The notes beneath the pieces are model-generated. The model was not told the DNA's origin and ran no database searches. It was given only the letters and a program-made list of their open reading frames with translations. A program made the translations under genes and the position numbers. This document shows positions 31,618 through 39,408 of a stretch of 64,000 nucleotides of DNA, piece by piece. How positions within the stretch are numbered: the first letter of the stretch is position 1; each line of letters starts with the position of its first letter. The DNA comes from Foliimonas ilicis (GTDB lineage Bacteria > Pseudomonadota > Alphaproteobacteria > Rhizobiales > Rhizobiaceae), in assembly GCF_039939195.1 (NCBI RefSeq), contig NZ_JBDUUH010000004.1, forward strand, positions 124,001 through 188,000. The letters are read 5' to 3'.

Positions 31618-32418
31618 GTGACAAAACAGCGAAAAATCTGGTGGGGCGATTTCAACGCCGCCGATTTCGCATGGGTCGATGCCGAACGTACCATCGCGAT
31701 CCTGCCGGTCGCCGCAATTGAACAGCACGGCCCCCATCTGCCGATTTCGACTGATACTGCCATCATGGAAGGCATGCTGGACGCTGTCATCGAGCGCCTG
31801 CCCGGCGATATGGATGTCCGCATTCTTCCAGTTCAGGCTATCGGAAAATCGGACGAGCATCTTTATGCACCGGGAACGCTGACTATTCCAGCCACTTCCC
31901 TGATCGACTCATGGACCGAAATCGGTGCATCCGTCGCTCGTGCGGGCGTTAAAAAGATCGTTTTCGTCAATTCCCATGGCGGAAACGAAGAAATCATCGG
32001 CATCATCGCGCGAAATTTGCGGGTGCGGTTCGAAATGCTCGCCGTGAAAACGAGCTGGGAGCGTTTCGGTCGCCCCGAGGGCCTTTTCAGCGACGATGAA
32101 GTGCGGCGCGGAATCCATGGCGGCGACATCGAAACATCGCTGATGCTGCATTTCCGGCCCGATCTGGTCGACATGGAAAAGGCCGAGAATTTCGTCTCGA
32201 ACATCGTCGAAGCCGAACGAAAATTCGACCTCCTGCGCCATCAAAGCCCGCATTCCTTCGCTTGGATCGCGACAGACCTGAACCCGCATGGCGTGGTCGG
32301 CGATGCCAGCGCTGCCACCGCCAAAAAAGGCAAACTCACCGCAGAACATCAGGCGGATGGCTTCATCCGGCTACTGAAAGATGTGCGCAAAGCGCGCCTT
32401 GCCGACTGGCTTAGCTAA
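31618..32418 (+). CDS. Creatininase-family amidohydrolase
   Basis: 266-aa metal-dependent amidohydrolase. Metal ligands are visible as Glu35 and His37 (AAIEQHGPHLP), Asp46 (STDTA) and the later His in NSHGGNEE. The family includes creatininase, formylamide deformylases and MftE. Start GTG 31618 is preferred because AGGTGAGG lies 6 bases upstream; GTG 31606 is possible. It is 63 bases downstream of the FAD-GcvT gene and likely in the same unit. A creatinine-to-creatine role would fit sarcosine oxidation, but no creatinase is seen in the window. Its 3' end overlaps the convergent phosphatase gene by 8 bases. Confidence 0.82.
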   Translation: MTKQRKIWWGDFNAADFAWVDAERTIAILPVAAIEQHGPHLPISTDTAIMEGMLDAVIERLPGDMDVRILPVQAIGKSDEHLYAPGTLTIPATSLIDSWTEIGASVARAGVKKIVFVNSHGGNEEIIGIIARNLRVRFEMLAVKTSWERFGRPEGLFSDDEVRRGIHGGDIETSLMLHFRPDLVDMEKAENFVSNIVEAERKFDLLRHQSPHSFAWIATDLNPHGVVGDASAATAKKGKLTAEHQADGFIRLLKDVRKARLADWLS

Positions 32419-32917
32419 GACTTAGTGTGAAGGGTACGCCCTCAAAAGCGTCCGCACCGCGCCCGATCGACTTGATAGCCTCGACCATCCGCCCTTCCCG
32501 CCCCAAAATCTGATCCGCAACCGCCACCAATCGTGGATTGGGCGTGGCTGACGGCGAAAGACGACGCAGCGTTTTAGCGAGTTCAAACTCATCGCGCTCC
32601 GGCGCAAAAGCCGCTGCAATTATGTAGGCGGAAGCCGTCGAGCGGCTGATCCCGGCATAACAATTGATGACCAGCGGCGCTTTGCGGTCCCAGCCCTTCG
32701 CGAAATCGAGAACGCTGCGCACATGCTCTTCGCCGGGCAGTGTCATGCCATCCTGCGCAATTGCGATGTCGTGCATCGAAATCAGCAGATGATTGTCCTG
32801 CAAGATCGAAGCGGGCCGCACCATTTCCGTGCCGAGTGACAGTAGCGAAAGCAGCCGCTGCGCCTTCACGGAAGCGACGGTTTCTTCGACTTTCGACAGC
32901 GGGCAAACGACGATCAT
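32411..32917 (-). CDS. Tyrosine/dual-specificity phosphatase-like protein
   Basis: 168-aa protein with a Cys-X5-Arg active-site loop, NCYAGISRSTASAY. The family normally has His before the catalytic Cys (HCxxGxxRS); Asn stands there here. Its ATG overlaps the cobC stop codon by ATGA, a strong sign of co-translation with cobalamin genes. A role in removing a phosphate from a cobalamin precursor is possible but not shown by the sequence. Confidence 0.75.
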   Translation of the reverse strand: MIVVCPLSKVEETVASVKAQRLLSLLSLGTEMVRPASILQDNHLLISMHDIAIAQDGMTLPGEEHVRSVLDFAKGWDRKAPLVINCYAGISRSTASAYIIAAAFAPERDEFELAKTLRRLSPSATPNPRLVAVADQILGREGRMVEAIKSIGRGADAFEGVPFTLSLS

Positions 32918-33954
32918 GATGCGTTTTCCTCTTCCGCCCAGCGCTGCAGAATGCTTTCAAGCCGCTGCCATTCGGCCTCACTAGCTGGCAGACCGGCTCT
33001 AAAATCATTCGGCCTGTCTGCAAAATTCCGCAATATGACGCCGTTTTTTCCGAGAAACTCGAACAGGTTTTGCGCTTTTTCAATTCGGAAAAACGAGAAA
33101 AGGCTCGTTCCACCACTCACTTCCACGCCAAATCGCGAGAAAAGAGACGCGAAACGCCCCGCTTCCAGCGCAAGGCGAACGCGGATTTCGCTCTGCCAAA
33201 CCTCATCCGAAAGCGCCTTGATGCCAAATTCCAGCGCCTGACCGGAGACCGCCCACGGCCCGAGTTCGGCATCCAGCTTCGCAGCGATTTCCTCGGAAGA
33301 AATCCCAAAACCGAGACGAACACCGGCCAGTCCGAAGAATTTCCCGAACGAACGCAGCACGACCAGGCCGCCTAACGCGACATCGCCTGCAACGCTTTCC
33401 TCGCGCGGACCGACATCCATGAAGGCTTCGTCCACAACGAGCAGACCGCCCTTTGCTTGAAGGTGGCGTGCCAGCCTCAATACGTCCTGACGAGGAACGA
33501 TGCGGCCATCCGGGTTGTTCGGATTGACGAGAATCGCCAGATCGGCCCCGAAAAGCGCCTCGAAATCACCCGTAATCGACACGTCGTGACCTGCGATCCT
33601 CGCCGCGCGCTCATGCTCGGCATAGGTCGGGCCAAGCACCATCGCCCTGCCCGGCCCAACAAGCGAGGCGACACGCGGCAGAAGGATTTGTGTTCCGGGC
33701 GCGGCAACGATCTGGCGCGACGAGGCAGCGCCATATGCCTTTGCGGCAATCGCCGTCAGTTCCTTTGCCCGCGATGGCTCCGGCAGGCGCGTAAAGGCGG
33801 TGGCGGGCAGGTCGAAAAGCGGATAGGAGTGCGGATTGATGCCGGTCGACAGGTCGATCCACGGCTCGGGCGCATTCGGAAAGAGTTTGCGCGCGCGCTC
33901 GAAGCTTCCGCCATGATCGACGGGTAAAGCCGGATTTTCGTTCAGAAGCGCCAT
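32914..33954 (-). CDS. cobC: Threonine-phosphate decarboxylase / cobalamin biosynthesis aminotransferase-like protein
   Basis: 346-aa fold-type I PLP enzyme of the histidinol-phosphate aminotransferase group. STGINPHSYP near the N-terminus, NPNNPDGR in the middle, DEAFMDVGP, and SFGKFFGLAGVRLGFG with the Schiff-base Lys identify CobC. It makes the (R)-1-amino-2-propanol O-phosphate used by CobD. The start ATG is at 33952-33954, and its bases overlap the ATG of the divergent cobD gene at 33953. Confidence 0.9.
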   Translation of the reverse strand: MALLNENPALPVDHGGSFERARKLFPNAPEPWIDLSTGINPHSYPLFDLPATAFTRLPEPSRAKELTAIAAKAYGAASSRQIVAAPGTQILLPRVASLVGPGRAMVLGPTYAEHERAARIAGHDVSITGDFEALFGADLAILVNPNNPDGRIVPRQDVLRLARHLQAKGGLLVVDEAFMDVGPREESVAGDVALGGLVVLRSFGKFFGLAGVRLGFGISSEEIAAKLDAELGPWAVSGQALEFGIKALSDEVWQSEIRVRLALEAGRFASLFSRFGVEVSGGTSLFSFFRIEKAQNLFEFLGKNGVILRNFADRPNDFRAGLPASEAEWQRLESILQRWAEEENAS

Positions 33955-34912
33955 GTCATTTCCGCTCGCATTCCTGTCGCTTCTCGCCGAACTGGGCCTC
34001 GGATACCCGGATCGGCTGGTCCGCGCCATCGGCCATCCCGTCATCTGGATTGGCCGTCTCATATCCTTCCTCGACCGCACACTCAACCGCGCGACCGCCG
34101 CCGACGCGACACGTCGCATGATGGGCATCGCGGCACTTATCGTGCTGGTTCTGGTTCCGGCAATCATCGCGCTCTCTATCGAACGCCTGTTCGGTCTTCT
34201 GCCCTTCGGCATCATCCTGACCGCGATCTTGGCATCGTCGCTGATTGCCCAACGCAGCCTCGCCAGCCATGTCAAAGCCGTAGCCGATGCCCTGGAAACC
34301 GGCGGACTTGCAGCGGGCCGACAGGCCGTATCGCAGATCGTTGGTCGCGATCCCGAACAACTCGATGAAGCGGGCGTAAGCCGTGCCGCAATAGAAAGCC
34401 TTGCCGAAAATTTCTCGGACGGCATCGTCGCGCCAACCTTCTGGCTGGGCGTCGGCGGGCTGGCAGGCGGCGCGGCGTACAAGGCGGCCAACACCGCCGA
34501 CAGCATGATCGGCCACCGCACACCGCGTCACGAAGCGTTCGGCTGGGCAGCGGCGCGCTTCGACGACTTGATCAACCTTCCAGCCTCGCGGCTGACAGCA
34601 TTTTTGATCGTTGCCGCAGCCTATTTTGTGAAGGGCGCCGACCCTTCGGCGGCATGGAACGCGGTACGGCGCGATGCGTCGCATCACCGTTCGCCCAATG
34701 CAGGCTGGCCGGAAGCCGCGATGGCTGGCGCGCTCGGTCTGGCTCTGGCTGGCCCACGCAGCTATGGCGGCGTGATGGTCGATGACGAATTCATGGGCGC
34801 TGGAGGGCGGCGCGAAGCCAACCCCGCCGACATCAGAAAAGCGCTGCGGCTTTACTGGACAGCCGATGCCCTGCTGGTCGTGCCTTTCGGGCTGATTGCA
34901 GTGCTTATCTAA
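33953..34912 (+). CDS. cobD: Adenosylcobinamide-phosphate synthase
   Basis: 319-aa integral membrane protein of the CobD/CbiB family. N-terminal LLAELGLGYPDRLVRAIGHPVIWIGRLI, central DGIVAPTFWLGVGGLAGGAAYKAANTADSMIGH and C-terminal AGGRREA are family signatures; five or six membrane segments are visible. It joins aminopropanol phosphate to adenosylcobyric acid. Its start codon overlaps that of cobC on the other strand by two bases, leaving no room for a shared promoter, and its 3' end overlaps cobO by 4 bases. Confidence 0.92.
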   Translation: MSFPLAFLSLLAELGLGYPDRLVRAIGHPVIWIGRLISFLDRTLNRATAADATRRMMGIAALIVLVLVPAIIALSIERLFGLLPFGIILTAILASSLIAQRSLASHVKAVADALETGGLAAGRQAVSQIVGRDPEQLDEAGVSRAAIESLAENFSDGIVAPTFWLGVGGLAGGAAYKAANTADSMIGHRTPRHEAFGWAAARFDDLINLPASRLTAFLIVAAAYFVKGADPSAAWNAVRRDASHHRSPNAGWPEAAMAGALGLALAGPRSYGGVMVDDEFMGAGGRREANPADIRKALRLYWTADALLVVPFGLIAVLI

Positions 34913-35529
34913 AACTCGATGCCTTTTTGGGCTTTTACCCCCGCCGAGAAATGGTGCTTTACCGCGCCCATTTCAGTGACGAGATCGGCAGCGTCGGTCA
35001 GCAACGGTTTCGCGTTGCGTCCAGTGACGACGATATGCAGCCCCTCGCGGCGCGCCTTTAAAGCGGCGACGACGTTTTCGAGATTCAGATAATCGTAGCG
35101 CAGTGCGATATTGAGCTCGTCGAGCACGATCAAATCGATCGAAAAGTCGGCGATCAATTCAAGCGCCTTGCTCCACGCTGCCTCGGCTGCTGCAACGTCG
35201 CGCTTCAAATCCTGCGTTTCCCAAGTAAAACCCTCGCCCATCGTGTGCCAGACGACGCGGTCGCCGAACGCGGCAAAGGCGTCCTTTTCGCCCGTATGCC
35301 ATGCACCTTTGACGAATTGCACGACGCCAACGCGTTTTCCATAGCCAAGCATGCGCAATGCGAGGCCGAAGGCGGCCGTGGTCTTGCCTTTGCCGGGACC
35401 GGTATTGACGATCAGAAGCCCCTTTTCGGTGACGGTCTTGCCCGCCACTTCGGCGTCCTGCACCGCCTTGCGTTTCGCCATCTTGGCGCGGTGCTTCTGT
35501 TCTTCCCGCTCGTCTATGTCTTTCATCAT
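34909..35529 (-). CDS. cobO: Cob(I)yrinic acid a,c-diamide adenosyltransferase
   Basis: 206-aa CobO/BtuR-type adenosyltransferase. The P-loop is NTGPGKGKTTAAFG, and the C-terminal FSAGVKAQKGIEF is the family ending; VVTGRNAKPLL is also typical. It adds the upper adenosyl ligand to the corrinoid and so also serves salvage. Start ATG 35529 overlaps the stop of cobP; the ATG three bases later has better spacing from GGTG. Confidence 0.93.
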   Translation of the reverse strand: MMKDIDEREEQKHRAKMAKRKAVQDAEVAGKTVTEKGLLIVNTGPGKGKTTAAFGLALRMLGYGKRVGVVQFVKGAWHTGEKDAFAAFGDRVVWHTMGEGFTWETQDLKRDVAAAEAAWSKALELIADFSIDLIVLDELNIALRYDYLNLENVVAALKARREGLHIVVTGRNAKPLLTDAADLVTEMGAVKHHFSAGVKAQKGIEF

Positions 35530-36041
35530 TTCACCTGCATGGGCAGACCGGCCACCATGAAAAGCACGCGGTCTGCGCGGGCAGCGATCTGCTGGTTCAG
35601 CCTTCCGGCTGCGTCGCGAAACCGTCTGGCCAGCGCGTTATCGGGCACTATGCCGAGGCCAACCTCGTTCGAAACCACGAACCATGGCCCGCGCGGATTC
35701 GACAATTGAGCTTCGAGAATCCCGCATTCGTGTTCCACATCATGTTCGGCAAGCATGTGATTGGAAAGCCAGAGCGTCAGGCAATCCACAAGCAGAGGAC
35801 GGCCATCGGGTACGCGCGCGATTGCTTCGGCAAGATCGAGCGGCGCGTCGATCGTTTCCCACCCCTCGCCGCGACGCGAGCGATGGGTCGCGATGCGATC
35901 CGTCATTTCCTCATCATAGGCCTGCGCTGTTGCGATATAGGCCCAAGGCGTTGGAAATGACGTTGCAAGCTGCTCGGCGTGGCCGCTCTTTCCAGAACGC
36001 GCACCGCCGAGCAGAAAGGTCAGATGTCCGCGTTCAGGCAA
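35526..36041 (-). CDS. cobP: Bifunctional adenosylcobinamide kinase / cobinamide-phosphate guanylyltransferase
   Basis: 171-aa CobP/CobU. P-loop LLGGARSGKS at the N-terminus, YIATAQAYDEEM, and THRSRRGEGWETIDAP with the His that carries GMP. Start TTG 36041 chosen because family similarity begins there and GGGAC lies just upstream; it overlaps the end of cbtA. An in-frame extension to 36098 would be inside cbtA. It phosphorylates and guanylates adenosylcobinamide before lower-ligand attachment. In many Rhizobiales cobW and cobN lie between cobP and cobO; here the two genes overlap directly. Confidence 0.9.
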   Translation of the reverse strand: MPERGHLTFLLGGARSGKSGHAEQLATSFPTPWAYIATAQAYDEEMTDRIATHRSRRGEGWETIDAPLDLAEAIARVPDGRPLLVDCLTLWLSNHMLAEHDVEHECGILEAQLSNPRGPWFVVSNEVGLGIVPDNALARRFRDAAGRLNQQIAARADRVLFMVAGLPMQVK

Positions 36042-36786
36042 AGCTGTCCCGCAGACCCTGCGCCGACGCAACGAAACGGTTGCGAATGACGCCCGCAACC
36101 GCGCCCAGTACGACCCAGAAAATCAGATTGGTGATCGTGACTGCGACGACGAACTGATGGTGCAGATCGCCCGGAACCGCAGTGTCGTGGCTTTCCGGCT
36201 GTGGCGCACCGATGATGTGCGGCACGACGAGAAGCGCGACACCGATCAACGCAAAGGCGATGGAAGTGCGAAACGCGATCAGCCAAAGTCCGGCAGCAGT
36301 AGCAATGACGGTGCCGATCCACCAAACCTGACGCGCGGCCAGATCGGCGGCAGGCATGCCGGGAAGTTCCGGCGGAAGGCCAAGGCCCGGCGCCAGCGTA
36401 AAGACTGCAAAGCCCGCAAAACCCCAGAATACGCCCTGACGCCAGCCGACTATGCCGCCGGCGAGTTCGGACACGGCGACAAGAACGAGCGCGAAGCCGA
36501 TGCCGGTGATGACATTGGCCAAAGCGGTATAGGCATAGCGCTCAAAGCCGTCTTCAGGCGCCCATGCCTCTTCTTCATGTTCGTGAGCGGCAGGGGCGGC
36601 TTCGGCTGTCTGGCCGTCTGCTGCGGGTGCCGCAGTGTCATGCGAATGGCCTTCGTCGGCATTCTCGTAGGTTTCCGCATGAAGGATCAGCGGAACAGTT
36701 GCGTAGGCCTGAAGGGCCGTCATCAGAATGCCGGACACAAGCCCGGCGAGCGCCGCTATGAAAACGACGTTACGAAACAGTGTCAT
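36034..36786 (-). CDS. cbtA: CbtA cobalt transporter subunit
   Basis: 250-aa membrane protein of the CbtA family. It has an N-terminal segment (NVVFIAALAGLVSGILMTALQ), a His/Glu-rich soluble loop (residues about 45-85, HSHDTAAP...HEHEEEAW) that may bind metal, then about five further membrane segments. Cobalt uptake for B12 synthesis is the proposed role of CbtAB. It follows cbtB by 15 bases under the cobalamin riboswitch. Confidence 0.9.
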   Translation of the reverse strand: MTLFRNVVFIAALAGLVSGILMTALQAYATVPLILHAETYENADEGHSHDTAAPAADGQTAEAAPAAHEHEEEAWAPEDGFERYAYTALANVITGIGFALVLVAVSELAGGIVGWRQGVFWGFAGFAVFTLAPGLGLPPELPGMPAADLAARQVWWIGTVIATAAGLWLIAFRTSIAFALIGVALLVVPHIIGAPQPESHDTAVPGDLHHQFVVAVTITNLIFWVVLGAVAGVIRNRFVASAQGLRDSFA

Positions 36787-36801
36787 GATGTCAGACCTTC
36801 C

Positions 36802-36981
36802 TTAGTGGCAGGGAAACGCCATCGAATGGCGATAATCATGGCCGGCATTGTGCATCACATCCATGTGTGAAAAGCCGACAAAGCCGACGACGAAAATTCC
36901 CAAAAGTGCCGCGAAGCTCAACTGGGTGACGCGAGAGGCCGAGGAGGCCGATGCGCCGAGCGCGGAAGTTGCTGTATTCAT
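36802..36981 (-). CDS. cbtB: CbtB cobalt transporter subunit
   Basis: 59-aa protein with one transmembrane segment (FAALLGIFVVGFVGFS) and a C-terminal His-rich tail (HMDVMHNAGHDYRHSMAFPCH) typical of CbtB. The ATG at 36981 has AAAGGA 6 bases upstream. First gene after the B12 riboswitch. Confidence 0.92.
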   Translation of the reverse strand: MNTATSALGASASSASRVTQLSFAALLGIFVVGFVGFSHMDVMHNAGHDYRHSMAFPCH

Positions 36982-37022
36982 GTCCAATCCTTTGGCCCTC
37001 CACCCGAGGGCTGCGATTTAAG

Positions 37023-37205
37023 TTTCTTCCGTCATCGGCAGGTCTCCTGGCTTGCGGATTAAAGCGCCCTTCCCCGCCTTCCCGAAGCTTTTGCTTCAGT
37101 GGCATCTGGGGAGAGCTGCCGCTTACAGTTGCGGGGGCAGCCGCGGATTTGAACCGAAATTCTCACCGCATTCCCTATTGTTCCAATTGGAACCGACGAC
37201 AGGCT
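37023..37205 (-). promoter_or_regulatory. Cobalamin riboswitch
   Basis: On the minus strand the B12 box AGCCAGGAGACCTGCC lies at 37037-37052 and GCCACTG at 37097-37103, with the AATGCGGTGAGAATT..CCGCAACTGTAAGCGG elements further upstream. These are the conserved blocks of the adenosylcobalamin-sensing leader. The aptamer lies 42 bases or more upstream of cbtB, so cbtBA-cobPO is expected to be repressed by B12. Confidence 0.95.
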
Positions 37206-37206
37206 C

Positions 37207-37235
37207 ACTATATTGAAATGTTACGTCGCAGCAAA
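37207..37235 (-). promoter_or_regulatory. Putative promoter of the riboswitch transcript
   Basis: On the minus strand TTTGCT (37230-37235) and TATAGT (37207-37212) are 17 bases apart and lie just upstream of the riboswitch aptamer. Predicted start near 37200. Confidence 0.5.
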
Positions 37236-37385
37236 CCAAATTACGCCACGTAACCTTCCCGAAACGTCATGAAAGCGGTTGAAACATTCCGGCTACACCC
37301 GGTTTCGATGCAAATTTTCGCAGGCTCGCCTAAGATTACGGATGTGAGCAGTCGATTCCCGGCTGCGTTCCGAGTCTGTTGCGCA

Positions 37386-38375
37386 ATGAATGTTCAGCCT
37401 GTGCCGCCCAAAAAGACGCCGCGGCTCTCCGCAGTCGATCTGGCGCGCGGTGCGGCTCTGGTCGCGATGGCGATCTATCATTTCACCTGGGATCTTGAGT
37501 TTTTCGGCTATACCGATCCGGGCATGACGGCGCATGGCGGCTGGAAGCTCTTTGCCCGCTGCATCGCCTCCAGCTTCCTGTTTCTGGTCGGCTTCAGCCT
37601 GTTTCTCGCCCATGTGAACGGCGTTCGCTGGCGAAGCTTCTCGTGGCGCTTGGCGATGGTTGCCGGGGCGGCATTGGCAATCTCTGCCGTGACCTATTTC
37701 GCGGTGCCCGGCGGTTTCATCTTCTTCGGTATTCTGCATCAGATCGCATTGGCAAGCGTGCTCGGCCTGGCCTTTTTGCGTGTCCCTGCCGTGGTTACAA
37801 TATTGGCCGCCGCTGCAGTCATTGCGGCGCCATTCTTTCTCCGCTCACCGTTTTTCGACCATGCGGCGTTCTGGTGGGTCGGGCTTTCCTCGGTCAATCC
37901 GCGTTCAAACGACTATGTGCCGCTCTTTCCATGGTTCGGCGCGGTGCTGCTTGGTCTTGCCTCGGCCAAAATCGCCTATGGCACCGGCCTTCTGGAGCGT
38001 CTGGCGCCTTACACGCCCGGAAGCTGGGCAAAGCCCGTGCTGTTTGCAAGCAAACACAGCCTGGCATTCTATCTGATCCATCAGCCGGTGCTGATTGCCT
38101 GCATCTGGCTGTTCTCGCAGATCGTGCCGGCACAGGTCGAAACCCGCGAAGTGCAATTTCTGAAATCGTGCCAGACATCCTGTGAGGAACTGCGCGACAC
38201 CGAATTCTGCACCGCCTATTGCGTCTGCATGCTGGATTCCATCCAGGCCGAAGGCGCGCTCGACAAGCTCTTCACAGGCGGCCAGAATAACGAGCTTCAA
38301 ACGAAGATCGGCGACTTCGCAGCCATATGTACCGCGCAAACCGACGAGAATATGCTTGAGGGAGGAACGCCATGA
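37386..38375 (+). CDS. DUF1624 (heparan-alpha-glucosaminide N-acetyltransferase-like) membrane protein
   Basis: 329-aa protein. The DUF1624 region starts with LSAVDLARGAALVAMAIYHFTWDL and covers about residues 10-245 with seven or eight membrane segments. It ends with SLAFYLIHQPVLIACIW. A soluble C-terminal extension of about 75 residues carries six Cys (SCQTSCEE, FCTAYCVCML, AAICTA), which is unusual for the family. Start ATG 37386 is preferred, since the family begins there; a frame open to 37269 is possible. Coupled to the next gene by ATGA. Confidence 0.8.
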   Translation: MNVQPVPPKKTPRLSAVDLARGAALVAMAIYHFTWDLEFFGYTDPGMTAHGGWKLFARCIASSFLFLVGFSLFLAHVNGVRWRSFSWRLAMVAGAALAISAVTYFAVPGGFIFFGILHQIALASVLGLAFLRVPAVVTILAAAAVIAAPFFLRSPFFDHAAFWWVGLSSVNPRSNDYVPLFPWFGAVLLGLASAKIAYGTGLLERLAPYTPGSWAKPVLFASKHSLAFYLIHQPVLIACIWLFSQIVPAQVETREVQFLKSCQTSCEELRDTEFCTAYCVCMLDSIQAEGALDKLFTGGQNNELQTKIGDFAAICTAQTDENMLEGGTP

Positions 38376-38848
38376 ACGACCGGGCAAACACACCCAACGT
38401 CCTGCCTTGGCCGCCGATCATCTATCTGGCGGCAATTGCATTGGCGTCGATCCTGAATTTTCTTTACCCGCTACCATGGATCGGCGAACCGCTTTCCGAC
38501 ATGCTTTTTGCTATCGGATGGCTGTCGATACTCGGCGCGATTGCGCTCTACGTTTCATCTACACGGGCCATGAAAAAGGCAAATACGACGATCCTGCCAC
38601 ATCGCGGCACGGACCATCTGGTGACGCACGGCGCTTTTTCGCTGAGCCGAAATCCGATCTATCTCGCCAACACGGTCATCATGATCGCAATCGCGCTGAT
38701 TACGGGCGTCGCCTGGTTCATATTGTTCGGATTGATTGCGGCATTCGCCACGCAAAAACTCGCCATCGAACGCGAGGAAAAACATCTCGAACTGCGTTTT
38801 GGAAAGAAATATCGGGATTATGCGAAAAGCGTGAGGCGTTGGATTTAA
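38372..38848 (+). CDS. Isoprenylcysteine carboxyl methyltransferase-family membrane protein
   Basis: 158-aa protein with four membrane segments and the ICMT/PEMT-like block HGAFSLSRNPIYLANTVI followed by EREEKHLELRFGKKYRDYAKSVRRW. Such bacterial proteins are thought to use SAM to methylate lipids or small molecules; the substrate is unknown. Overlaps the stop of the DUF1624 gene and the stop of the convergent MerR gene. Confidence 0.88.
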   Translation: MNDRANTPNVLPWPPIIYLAAIALASILNFLYPLPWIGEPLSDMLFAIGWLSILGAIALYVSSTRAMKKANTTILPHRGTDHLVTHGAFSLSRNPIYLANTVIMIAIALITGVAWFILFGLIAAFATQKLAIEREEKHLELRFGKKYRDYAKSVRRWI

Positions 38849-39231
38849 GTCGTGACGCCCAGCTCGACCAGCCGTTCGACACAGGATTCCTCGGCGTGAT
38901 CCAGTTCGGCCAGCGTCTCTTCGAGGTCGCGCCTTTTCTGGCGTAGCTCCTCGCGCTTTTCCTCGATCTTCTTGATCATGAGGTTGAGCTGCCCGACCTC
39001 GCCCGGCGGTTCGCGGTACATCTGGATGATTTCGCGTATCTCGTTGATCGAGAAGCCGAGCCGCTTGCCGCGCATGATCTGGCGAACGAGATGGCGGTCG
39101 GTGGGACGAAACAGGCGCGTCCTGCCGCGCCTGACGGGCTGAATAAGCCCCTCATCCTCGTAAAACCGCAGCGTACGCGTCGAGATATCGAACTCGCGGG
39201 TCAGTTCGGTGATCGAGTAATATTCCCGCAT
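38845..39231 (-). CDS. MerR-family regulator (LiuR-like)
   Basis: 128-aa MerR regulator. The helix-turn-helix is YYSITELTREFDISTRTLRF, with RLFRPTDRHLVRQIMRGKRLGFSINEIREI next, and a coiled-coil dimer helix (MIKKIEEKREELRQKRRDLEE). No Cys metal cluster typical of CueR or HmrR. The sequence resembles LiuR-type regulators of branched-chain or fatty-acid catabolism, but no such genes adjoin it. Start ATG 39231 has GGAG 7 bases upstream; ATG 39267 lacks one. Confidence 0.82.
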   Translation of the reverse strand: MREYYSITELTREFDISTRTLRFYEDEGLIQPVRRGRTRLFRPTDRHLVRQIMRGKRLGFSINEIREIIQMYREPPGEVGQLNLMIKKIEEKREELRQKRRDLEETLAELDHAEESCVERLVELGVTT

Positions 39232-39332
39232 GATGGGCTCCAGCGCCGGATAGTCCAGCGCCGCCATCCTGCCACGGCATTTACGTAAAAGTCAATCAGA
39301 GACGCAAAGCCGGATAAGTTTTGATCCCTCAA

Positions 39333-39382
39333 CTCATGTCTCCCGAAAGTGTGGTGCGGTTTCAAGAAAAAGATATGAGCAG
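39333..39382. repeat. Degenerate Rhizobiales intergenic repeat
   Basis: CTCATGTCTCCCGAAAGTGT followed by GGTGCGGTTT and closing AGATATGAG. It resembles the CATGTC..AAAGTG..GCGGTTTT..AAAGACATG repeats common between Rhizobiales genes. It lies between the MerR and mgtE genes. Confidence 0.5.
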
Positions 39383-39408
39383 GAAAAAACTAAAGCGCAG
39401 GACAAGCT

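Noticed and set aside
31618..32418. Complete creatinine-to-glycine pathway
   Set aside because: A creatininase-family gene and sarcosine oxidase are present, but creatinase is missing from the window and the creatininase family has other activities.
38845..39231. Copper-type MerR regulator (HmrR/CueR)
   Set aside because: The C-terminal Cys pair of metal-binding MerR proteins is not present; only one Cys is seen in the C-terminal helix region.
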